Origin: an uncultured Opitutaceae bacterium
Lineage (GTDB): Bacteria > Verrucomicrobiota > Verrucomicrobiia > Opitutales > Opitutaceae
Length of the DNA: 35,369 nt
Assembly: GCA_937902925.1 (NCBI GenBank)
Contig: CALFNN010000087.1
Coordinates: forward strand, 1-35,369
Direction: 5' to 3'
Part shown: one piece after another, positions 29,392 through 35,369 of the stretch
How positions within the stretch are numbered: the stretch's first letter is position 1
Layout: every line of letters starts with the position of its first letter
Program-made: the position numbers and the translations under genes
The notes under the pieces: model-generated
Databases searched by the model: none
Seen by the model: only the letters and a program-made list of their open reading frames with translations
What the model was told of the DNA's origin: nothing

Positions 29392-30909
29392 TTACTCGGC
29401 GCCGACGTAGCGGCCGGGCGTGAGGACGTGGCCGTGCGCGGTGATTTCGGCCGTCGTCGCGGATTTACAAAATCCGGCGACGTCGGAATACGCGGACGCC
29501 TGCGGAGAGGCGTCCCTACCTTTGTCACCACGCCACGCGTGGTAGGTGGTGGTGATTTTCTGAATGTCGTCGTCGGTCAGCTCGCGGTGGACGCGGTCGG
29601 TGAGCGTGCCCATTTTACGGGCGTCGATGAACAGCGTTTGCTTCCTTCGGTCGCGCAAACGCCCCTCACCCCGGCCCTCTCCCACTGGGAGAGGGTGACG
29701 CGCAGCGGCGGGTGAGGGTTTGCCGCCGGATTTGTCGCGGCAAATAAACCAGAGGCAGACGGGAATCTGCGTTGAATAAAAAAGCTGGCCGGGGAGCGCG
29801 ACCATGCAGTCCACGAGATCGGCCTCGATGAGTTTTTGCCGGATGTCGCCTTCGCCGGACTGGTTGGAGGACATGGCGCCGTTGGCGGAGACGAAACCGG
29901 CCATGCCATGGGGCGCGAGGTGGTGGACGATGTGCTGAATCCAGCCGAAGTTGGCATTGCCCTTGGGCGGGAGGCCGAAGCGCCAGCGCACGTCGTCGTC
30001 CGAACGGAACCAGTCGCTGACGTTGAAGGGAAAGTTCGCGAGGATGAAGTCGGCCTTGAGGTCCGGGTGGAGATCGGAGCGGAAGGTATCGGCCGCATGG
30101 GAACCGAGGTCGCCGTCGATGCCGCGGATGGCGAGGTTCATGACGGCGAGTTTCCAGGTGGTGGGATTCGACTCCTGCCCGTAGATGCTGAGGTCGCCGA
30201 GCTTGCCGCCGTGGGCCTCGATGAATTTTTCGCTCTGCACGAAGAGTCCGCCGGAGCCGCTGCAGGGGTCGTAAACGCGGCCCTTGTAGGGGGCGATCAT
30301 GAAGACGAGGAGCTTGTCCACGCACTGCGGGGTGTAGAACTCGCCGCCGCGTTTGCCCTCGGCACTGGCAAAGCGACCGAGGAAGTATTCGTAAACGCGG
30401 CCCAGCAGATCAACGGAGCGCGAGGATTGGCCGGCGCCCTCCTGCGGCGAGGCGAAGAGGGTGATCGTGCCGATGAGGTCGATGAGTTCGCCGAGGCGGT
30501 GTTTGTCGAGGGCGGGGCGGGCGTAGTCTTTGGGGAGGACGCCTTTGAGGCGGGGATTGTCGCGCTCGATGGCGACCATGGCATCGTCGAGGGACTTGCC
30601 GATGGTGGGCTGCTTGGCGCTGGCCTGGAGGTGGGACCAGCGGGCTTCCTTCGGCACCCAGAAGACGTTCTCGGCTTTGTATTCGTCGGCGTCCTCGGCG
30701 TCGGCGTCTTTGTTCGCGAGGAGCCTGGCGCGGTGCTCCTCGAAGGCGTCGGAAATGTATTTGAGGAAGATGAGGCCGAGGACGACGTGCTTGTATTCCG
30801 CGGCGTCGAGGTTGTTGCGGAGCTTGTCGGCGGCGAGCCAGAGCTTGGCCTCGAAGCCGATGGTGGCGGAGGACTGAGCGGAGGAAGCGGGGGATTTAGC
30901 GCGGGCGAT
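29392..30909 (-). CDS. hsdM: Type I R-M methyltransferase HsdM, C-terminally truncated and start-less
   Basis: Clear Hsd[21 protein letters not shown] then [20 protein letters not shown] at the N-terminus, SAM-binding motif I D214-PCSGSGG, motif IV N292-FPF, then [20 protein letters not shown] and LFIDARKMG. It would methylate adenine with HsdS. Several defects are visible. The natural start should be [10 protein letters not shown] but the codon is ATC (30909-30907); the nearest in-frame ATG is at 31029, through an unlikely leader. Motif IV reads NFPF rather than NPPF. A palindromic repeat is inserted in frame at ~29660-29718. TAA at 29392 removes the last 45 residues. With no hsdR in view, this is most likely a decaying methylase. 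Confidence 0.8.
   Translation of the reverse strand: MARAKSPASSAQSSATIGFEAKLWLAADKLRNNLDAAEYKHVVLGLIFLKYISDAFEEHRARLLANKDADAEDADEYKAENVFWVPKEARWSHLQASAKQPTIGKSLDDAMVAIERDNPRLKGVLPKDYARPALDKHRLGELIDLIGTITLFASPQEGAGQSSRSVDLLGRVYEYFLGRFASAEGKRGGEFYTPQCVDKLLVFMIAPYKGRVYDPCSGSGGLFVQSEKFIEAHGGKLGDLSIYGQESNPTTWKLAVMNLAIRGIDGDLGSHAADTFRSDLHPDLKADFILANFPFNVSDWFRSDDDVRWRFGLPPKGNANFGWIQHIVHHLAPHGMAGFVSANGAMSSNQSGEGDIRQKLIEADLVDCMVALPGQLFYSTQIPVCLWFICRDKSGGKPSPAAARHPLPVGEGRGEGRLRDRRKQTLFIDARKMGTLTDRVHRELTDDDIQKITTTYHAWRGDKGRDASPQASAYSDVAGFCKSATTAEITAHGHVLTPGRYVGAE
29660..29718. repeat. Palindromic repeat inserted in frame inside hsdM
   Basis: CCCTCACC (29663-29670) pairs with GGTGAGGG (29711-29718), and inside it CCCTCTCCC pairs with GGGAGAGGG (about 29675-29696). 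This is the widespread intergenic palindrome type found in many bacteria. Here it adds about 19-20 residues ([20 protein letters not shown]) between CRDKSGG and the LFIDARKMG motif of HsdM. Confidence 0.75.
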
Positions 30910-31323
30910 GAATGAGCGGTAAGCAATAAGCTTTAAGCGGAAAGCGAAACGGAGCGGACGGAGCAGAGAAAATTGAGAACTAAAGGGAGTGAGGCTGAAC
31001 AGGCAGTATGCGGTGGCCGGTCGGCACATCCATCCAATATGCGGGCGGCATCGGATTTTTCTGCACGGAGGCAACCGTGCGGCAAATCGTGATTGAACAT
31101 CAACCAATCAAAGGATGTTACCCAAATGCGCCCCAAACGCGGCGGGTCTGGCCGCAGCGAGGGAGGAGCGGTGAAGCCGCGATCCCGAGCGAAGCGCCAG
31201 ATTGGCCGCGACGCGGCGCACAATCAAGCGCACCAGCCTTGCGCGAAGCGGCGCGACAACGGAGCGACGAAGAGCGGAGGGCTGGCTTTGGTGGCGCCGG
31301 TTGTCCGTGACCAAGCGCAACCG
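30910..31323. other. Intergenic stretch upstream of hsdM
   Basis: No gene is supported. The left half (about 30910-31120) reads as an hsdM leader with the low-complexity run AGCGGAAAGCGAAACGGAGC on the plus strand. The right half is GC-rich with GCAGCGAGGGAGGAGCGG and GAGCGAAGCGCC-type repeats. An hsdR gene, if it ever lay here, is gone. Confidence 0.4.
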
Positions 31324-31917
31324 CTAGGTCTTCACAAAATGTGCGACTATCAGCGCCAGGAGCGCGCCGCACGCGGCGCAGGCGATATAAGGCCAAGCTC
31401 GGGTCTCAAGGGAGACGCGTGCGACCCAGTTCTGCGCCTTCGTCGCCGCGGCGTGGTGTTCTTTCGTGGCGGTTTGGAATTCGCCGCACGCCGCCTGCAG
31501 CCGGGCGGCGCACTGGTTCGCCGTTTCCTCGAAACGCTTCGCGGTTCGGTCGAGCGACTGCGCCGCCTGCTGCTCTTTGTTCTGCCACGCAACGATGTTT
31601 TGCTCCAAGAGTTTTTGATGCGCAGTAAAAAGCGTGCGCACGTCAGCCGTGGCGTTGGTCGTGGCGGTCTCGTGCTTGGCGCAAAGCCGCCCGAACTCGG
31701 CAAGCAGTTTTTCTCGCTCGATGCCGAGAGCTTCCGGCACTTGCCGGGCGATGCACGTGAAGATCGCCATGCCCTCTGCCAGCACCAGCAGCGAATCGCC
31801 GGGATCGAGTGTCCGCAGGTGCGCCACGTAGCGAAAGAACATCTCGCGTTGCTCGGTCGGCAGGTAGGAGCCGATGCGGTCATACACCGAGTCGGCAAAT
31901 CGCGCGGGTGCCGTCAT
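31324..31917 (-). CDS. Coiled-coil membrane protein of transfer operon (TraM-like position)
   Basis: This 197-aa protein starts MTAPARFADSVYDRIGSYLP. The middle part (~75-160) is helical and Gln/Ala/Glu rich (HQKLLEQNIVAWQNKEQQAA, RFEETANQCAARLQAA), consistent with a coiled coil. A single C-terminal membrane helix (WPYIACAACGALLALIVAHF) anchors it. Its ATG overlaps the TGA of the preceding ATPase gene (ATGA at 31914-31917). Size, order and coupling resemble traM in the RP4 traKLM operon, but I see no specific sequence signature. It is probably an inner-membrane accessory factor of conjugative transfer, which is inference from context. Confidence 0.65.
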   Translation of the reverse strand: MTAPARFADSVYDRIGSYLPTEQREMFFRYVAHLRTLDPGDSLLVLAEGMAIFTCIARQVPEALGIEREKLLAEFGRLCAKHETATTNATADVRTLFTAHQKLLEQNIVAWQNKEQQAAQSLDRTAKRFEETANQCAARLQAACGEFQTATKEHHAAATKAQNWVARVSLETRAWPYIACAACGALLALIVAHFVKT

Positions 31918-32642
31918 GGTCGCAGGAGGTCGCGCGCGGAATCGAGTGCTGCGTCGATCTGCCGCGCGTAGGCTTCAGCTCGAACCCGTGCCGTGCCGCC
32001 GTTGAGGAGCGGGCCGCGTCGAGCCGCCTCGGCCGTGCCCACTTGAGCCGCCGTCAGGCCCCGGTTGTCGAGTTCGGTTTGAATCTCGCGGGCGCGCGTT
32101 TTGAGGTCGATGACGATCGGTTCGGCTTTGGCGAGGAAGGCGCGGCCGGGCTCGGTATTCTCAAAATACCCAAAATCATCGCCAGCGATGTGATTTTTCA
32201 CGACGAGATAGCGGGCGCGGCTGCCCAGCGCGTTGGCCCACGTGAACAACGTCTCGACGCTGCTCGCTGCGCTGGTGATCGTGGCGACCGCGGTGAAGCG
32301 AACACCGGCCGCATCGAGTCCGTCGAACATGGTGTCGAACCATTGAAAGGTATCGCGGCCGGAACCGGCGGCGAGGTCGGCCAGTGCGATGGAGGCGTCG
32401 GCCCCAAGTGCCTCATCGATGAAATCGTCGAGCCCGCGTTCGCCGCGGATGTCGAGTTTCTCCGCGTCGGGAAAAAAGTGGCTGAGGGAGCCGCGTTGTT
32501 TGTTCTCGGTGTCGCAGTCGAACAGCGTGGCAGCGATCCCGCGCGTAGCGTAGTAGTCGGCGACGGCGGTGGCGACGGTGGTCTTGCCGACGCCACCTTT
32601 GCCGCCGCAGGAAAAGACGATGAGTTTGGATGGTTTGGTCAT
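31914..32642 (-). CDS. ParA/MinD-type P-loop ATPase (TraL-like)
   Basis: This 242-aa protein has the deviant Walker A of the ParA/MinD/ArsA group, GGKGGVGKTT at ~13-22, with the signature Lys. The second motif is TLFDCDTENKQRGSL (~39-53), and a Walker B-like strand SIALADLAAGSGR lies at ~84-96. RP4 TraL, a nucleotide-binding protein of nearly the same length encoded between traK and traM, is the closest match in arrangement. The gene overlaps both neighbours by four bases, so the three are one translationally coupled operon. No ParB or centromere-like partner follows, which argues against a plasmid partition locus. The role in transfer is inferred. Confidence 0.75.
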   Translation of the reverse strand: MTKPSKLIVFSCGGKGGVGKTTVATAVADYYATRGIAATLFDCDTENKQRGSLSHFFPDAEKLDIRGERGLDDFIDEALGADASIALADLAAGSGRDTFQWFDTMFDGLDAAGVRFTAVATITSAASSVETLFTWANALGSRARYLVVKNHIAGDDFGYFENTEPGRAFLAKAEPIVIDLKTRAREIQTELDNRGLTAAQVGTAEAARRGPLLNGGTARVRAEAYARQIDAALDSARDLLRP

Positions 32643-32968
32643 GGTTGGGAGGGGAGTTTTTCGAGTGGTTTCGAGGGATCGTAGTTGAGCCAGTTGCCGC
32701 CCGTGACGGGACGCGCTGGCGGGAAGCGGGCGGCAGGCGGTCGTGCGCCCGGTGCGACTGCCACGGATTCACGGGGCGGGAGTGCGAAGACCGGACGGCG
32801 GCGTGCGCGCACCTTCACAAAAGAGAAGACGTTGGCCGGTGCGGTCCTCATTCCGAAGCGGTCGCGAAGTTCCGCGGCGATCTGGCGGTAGCCCATGCCA
32901 TCCGCGCGGCACTCACGGATGAATTCCGTATGCGGCAGCAATTTCGACTGAAAGGGTTTGCCGGGCAT
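32639..32968 (-). CDS. Small basic DNA-binding-like protein (TraK-like position)
   Basis: ATG at 32968 gives 109 aa (MPGKPFQSKLLPHTEFIREC); a TTG at 32989 would add seven residues but falls inside the operator repeats. The segment IRECRADGMGYRQIAAELRD followed by RFGMRTAPANVFSFVKVRAR looks like a helix-turn-helix (residues ~17-50). The C-terminal half is Pro/Arg-rich and disordered. Its stop overlaps the start of the ATPase gene. As first gene of a traK-traL-traM-like operon lying next to a repeat-rich region, it is a good candidate for the oriT-binding or autoregulatory protein. That is inference; no family is recognised. Confidence 0.6.
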   Translation of the reverse strand: MPGKPFQSKLLPHTEFIRECRADGMGYRQIAAELRDRFGMRTAPANVFSFVKVRARRRPVFALPPRESVAVAPGARPPAARFPPARPVTGGNWLNYDPSKPLEKLPSQP

Positions 32969-32970
32969 GG

Positions 32971-33056
32971 CGCGTTCAAAGTCGTTCAAGCTCGTTCAAA
33001 CAAATCGCGCGAATGTGCGCCGTGGAGCGGTTCACTTTGAACCGAGTTTGAACGCG
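32971..33056. promoter_or_regulatory. GTTCAA repeat operator upstream of the traKLM-like operon
   Basis: GTTCAA occurs three times with an exact 10-base period (32974, 32984, 32994). The inverse TTGAAC occurs at 33037 and 33048. The outer arms CGCGTTCAAA (32971-32980) and TTTGAACGCG (33047-33056) are a perfect 10-bp inverted repeat, and GGTTCA-CTT-TGAACC (33029-33043) is a perfect inner one. The helical phasing and the position at the start codon suggest an operator or relaxosome site for the HTH protein. Confidence 0.65.
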
Positions 33057-33279
33057 CGGTCCCGCCGCCGCCGATCCGCCCAACGCCCAAAATGGCGTTA
33101 GGGATATTGCGTCTCTTCTTATCATGATTGGGCTTTTCGTGATGTTTTCTGAGTGATTTTGGCTGATGAGATTTTTGTGATTTTAGACTCGTTGAACTGA
33201 TTCGTGATTTTGGTTTCTGGGGATATTTTTTCAGTGAGATGAGGGTTGGTCTGTGAGGTAGGGTTGAGTATTGTTGGGT
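33057..33279. other. G+T-biased non-coding region, candidate oriT or oriV
   Basis: The plus strand from about 33120 is nearly free of C. GTGATTTT occurs three times at 33153, 33177 and 33204 (24- and 27-base steps), iteron-like. A stem AACGCC-CAAAAT-GGCGTT lies at 33082-33099. The region sits between a relaxase module and the traKLM-like operon, where RP4-type elements have oriT. No known nic consensus is recognised. Open frames here are Lys/Thr/Ser/Asn-rich low-complexity readings and are not called. Confidence 0.4.
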
Positions 33280-33678
33280 TCAGTTTTGGGAGGGTTCCTT
33301 TTTTGAGTTGGGTTGAACGGTGATGGTGGTGATGAGAATTTCGTGTGGTCGCATGAGGCTTTGATAGCGGGCATCCTTGATTTGAAGGTGCAGGCCTTTG
33401 CCATCGCTCAAAAGCTTCGCGACTTTGTCGAGGTGCTTGCCGTGAATTGTCACCTCGTGCTCGGTGAGGGTCAGGATCAGCAGCTCGTGCGTAGCGGATG
33501 ATCTCCATTGCCAACGGTAGAGCCACGTCAGTGGAAAGCCCTCCGCGGCGCCGTTCAGTTGGGTCAGAATGAGGCAGCGGTGATTGTCTTCACTGGTGCA
33601 GCAGCCCGGCTCGGAGGATGTTAGAAAGCGGGGTAAATTGGCTTCAGCCGTGTCGGGTGACTTGGGTTTTAGCGTCAT
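33280..33678 (-). CDS. Hypothetical protein downstream of the relaxase
   Basis: The 132-aa product starts 21 bases after the relaxase stop on the same strand, so it is probably in its operon. The sequence has a plausible globular core: CLILTQLNGAAEGFPLTWLY and ELLILTLTEHEVTIHGKHLD, then KVAKLLSDGKGLHLQIKDAR. This resembles small conserved plasmid/ICE proteins in which a beta-rich segment precedes a TVTIHGRNL-type motif, but I cannot name the family. The last ~20 residues (LITTITVQPNSKKEPSQN) enter the G+T-biased region. No signal peptide or membrane segment is seen. Confidence 0.5.
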   Translation of the reverse strand: MTLKPKSPDTAEANLPRFLTSSEPGCCTSEDNHRCLILTQLNGAAEGFPLTWLYRWQWRSSATHELLILTLTEHEVTIHGKHLDKVAKLLSDGKGLHLQIKDARYQSLMRPHEILITTITVQPNSKKEPSQN

Positions 33679-33699
33679 GGTTGGATGCGGCGGAGGGTT

Positions 33700-35369
33700 T
33701 CAGAATCGCATGCGCATTACCGGGGCTGCGCTCGGCGTGTGGTGAACATGAACGGCTTCATCTTCGGATGCGGCCGATTGGCGTGGGACTGGAACGGGTT
33801 TGATGGTCGCAATCGCCACGGTGACTTCGGGGACGGGAACGATAGACAACCACAATTGGCGAACCCGCTCGATCACCGATCGTGCCCACCGGAGCCGACG
33901 GCTGCGCGCTGGCGTCCAAACGTCCAGCGCGGCTTGTCGCGGCCGGTTGCTGTCGGGCAGCGCGTCGAACAGCGCGGCCTTGTCCGGGGTGTAACCCGTC
34001 GCCTGCTGACGAGCGCGCGAAAACGCCACGTAGGTCGCCTTGGCGTCGAGTCGCGCTGCGCACACGATCACTTCGTCGCACGTGCGACCCTGGGCTTTGT
34101 GCGAGGTCACGGCGTAGCCGTGAGCAAATGCCCGGAAATCCGTTGGAATCACTTTCTCGCGTCCTTTTGCATCACGTGCGCGCCACACACCGGACGGTTC
34201 CTGCGAGCCGAGTGTGAGCACCTCGCCGTTGACGAGGCCTGCGGTGCGATGGTTCTGACGGATGAGCACGCGATCACCCGGAGCGAGTTCGATCTCACGT
34301 GGCGCTGACGCGGTCCATGCCGCGGCGTGTCGAGGCGGAGAAACGGTGGCCTCACGACCCTGCGAGTCACGAATCCGAACGGCTCCGCGAGTTACCGCTG
34401 TGACCTCGACTGTCGCCCCGGCCGGCAGGCCGGCTTCGTGCAATGACCGATGCAGCGTCAGCAAATAGCCCGGCCGGTAGTTCGCGGTCCGTTCCCCCTG
34501 CGCTTTGGTCCACTGGAGGGGCTCGGCGACGGTGGTCGAGTGGCCTGTTCCGAGCAGGCTGCGTTTTTTCAATCCGGCACGCACTGCGTCGGTCAGCCGG
34601 TGGATTTCCTCCCATGTGGGAGCGACGAGGATCACGTCGCGCTTCGCCGCGACCCTCTCGACGTAGTGCTCGGCGGCGCTTTTAACGTAGTTGGCCCCGT
34701 CTTCTTTGACCCAGCCGAGCCGGTCGAGAGCCACCAATCCGGCGCGGGCCTGACCCTGTGCCATCAATTTTACCGCGTCGCGATACTCGCGCGCAGTCTG
34801 ACGGCGGATGTCGGTCAACTCGCAGGTTTGCAGGCGCGAGTGATTTTCGAGAATCGACAGAAAATCGCCGGCCTCCACGCCGCTGTGCTGGCGAGAATCA
34901 CCCACGAGGATCAGCCGGGCACCCTGCTTCTCCACGAGCGCGCACAATTCCGCGCCCTGTCGCGTGCTCGCGATGCCGGCCTCGTCCACGATCACGGTCG
35001 CACCGAGCAGACGCGGCCCGTGCCTCGCCTCGCCGGTTTGGAGAAAATCCGCGAGCGTGGTGGCGGTCGAAAATCCTTCGCTACGCAGCACGGCTGCGGC
35101 GGACGTGATGGGAGCGCACGCGAAGACTTCGCGGTTCGCCGCGACGAGGCCGCGCTGCACTTCCTGAAGTGTGAAAGTCTTTCCCGCACCGGCAACACCG
35201 CGCAACGCGCAGACGCGATCCGTCGATCCGAGCAATGATTTCACCGCGCCGCGTTGGTCGGGGGACAATCGTTCGTTCGGTTGAAATCCAATGCTGCCGA
35301 GCGGAGCGCACGCGTTGCGCCCGCCGTTGACGACCGCGATGGCGGAGAGTTCCTGCCGCAATCCTTCCC
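33700..35369 (-). CDS. MobF/TraA-type relaxase, C-terminal helicase part (N-terminus outside window)
   Basis: The frame is open to the window edge, so the N-terminal part is missing. The visible ~556 residues are an SF1B (RecD/TraI-like) helicase. Numbering from the TTG at 35361, Walker A is GVAGAGKT at ~55-62, Walker B VIVDEAG at ~124-129 (D126-E127) and motif III GDSRQH at ~154-159. The RecD-like fold ends with HGYAVTSHKAQGRTCDEVIV and TYVAFSRARQQ (motifs V-VI). This arrangement with a 2B/SH3-like insert (PGDRVLIRQNHRTAGLVNGE) is that of TraI/TrwC/TraA conjugative relaxases. The relaxase His/Tyr domain is expected upstream, so the relaxase call is inferred; a stand-alone RecD2-like helicase is the alternative. 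The adjacent traKLM-like operon favours a transfer role. Confidence 0.75.
   Translation of the reverse strand, partial: EGLRQELSAIAVVNGGRNACAPLGSIGFQPNERLSPDQRGAVKSLLGSTDRVCALRGVAGAGKTFTLQEVQRGLVAANREVFACAPITSAAAVLRSEGFSTATTLADFLQTGEARHGPRLLGATVIVDEAGIASTRQGAELCALVEKQGARLILVGDSRQHSGVEAGDFLSILENHSRLQTCELTDIRRQTAREYRDAVKLMAQGQARAGLVALDRLGWVKEDGANYVKSAAEHYVERVAAKRDVILVAPTWEEIHRLTDAVRAGLKKRSLLGTGHSTTVAEPLQWTKAQGERTANYRPGYLLTLHRSLHEAGLPAGATVEVTAVTRGAVRIRDSQGREATVSPPRHAAAWTASAPREIELAPGDRVLIRQNHRTAGLVNGEVLTLGSQEPSGVWRARDAKGREKVIPTDFRAFAHGYAVTSHKAQGRTCDEVIVCAARLDAKATYVAFSRARQQATGYTPDKAALFDALPDSNRPRQAALDVWTPARSRRLRWARSVIERVRQLWLSIVPVPEVTVAIATIKPVPVPRQSAASEDEAVHVHHTPSAAPVMRMRF

Noticed and set aside
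29836-30915. 359-aa plus-strand frame opposite hsdM
   Set aside because: Glu/Val/Gly/Ala-rich antisense shadow; HsdM motifs are on the minus strand.
31914-32642. Plasmid partition parA
   Set aside because: No ParB-like partner or parS; coupling to an HTH-like protein and a membrane coiled-coil protein beside a relaxase fits TraL better.
32971-33211. CRISPR array from short repeats
   Set aside because: Repeats are 6-8 bases with 10-27 base steps, far too short; they fit operator or iteron sites.
33122-33526. 134-aa minus-strand frame in the biased region
   Set aside because: Its low-complexity Lys/Thr/Ser/Asn content mirrors the base skew, and it overlaps the better 33280-33678 gene in another frame.

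Overview
The window looks like a Verrucomicrobia chromosome, probably of the Opitutaceae type. This is inferred from high GC, a TonB-dependent receptor next to secreted glycosidase paralogues, a PL22-like propeller pair with Gly-rich inserts, CT-rich start regions without a clear Shine-Dalgarno, and ADOP-type permease remnants. No rRNA or intact tRNA is visible, so the taxon is not proven.

Region 1 (1-19.7 kb) is a carbohydrate-use locus. It starts with the 3' part of a TonB-dependent receptor. Three tandem secreted GH2-fold paralogues follow. Next come two PL22-like beta-propeller proteins in opposite orientation, separated by an ADOP/MacB permease pseudogene joined to an IS3 transposase remnant. 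Then come a sodium:solute symporter, a divergent zinc-dependent polyol dehydrogenase and a small secreted TIM-barrel glycosidase-like protein. Together these could bind, cleave, import and oxidise a glycoside or polyol. No SusD-like gene is seen in the window. All three GH2 proteins lack the Glu that normally follows GN at the end of strand 4, and two of them share a 314-bp gene-conversion tract.

Region 2 (19.7-25.9 kb) holds palindromic repeats, a tyrosine recombinase, and a compact TniA-TniB-TniQ transposon whose multi-site inverted ends can be read directly (about 21383-25309). It carries no cargo and no serine resolvase. The recombinase ATG abuts the left terminus. An RCC1-repeat gene is cut off at the right terminus, and no target duplication is visible.

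Region 3 (25.9-31.3 kb) carries a hipBA toxin-antitoxin operon with a probable operator, and a type I restriction-modification remnant (hsdM, hsdS, no hsdR). hsdM shows an in-frame palindromic repeat insertion, a non-standard motif IV (NFPF), a premature TAA, and no ATG/GTG/TTG at its natural start. A partial copy of the hsdS tail lies downstream.

Region 4 (31.3-35.4 kb, minus strand) is the edge of a conjugative or mobilisable element. It has the helicase half of a MobF/TraA-type relaxase, a small conserved-looking protein, a repeat-rich G+T-biased non-coding region (candidate oriT/operator), and a three-gene overlapping operon resembling traK-traL-traM.
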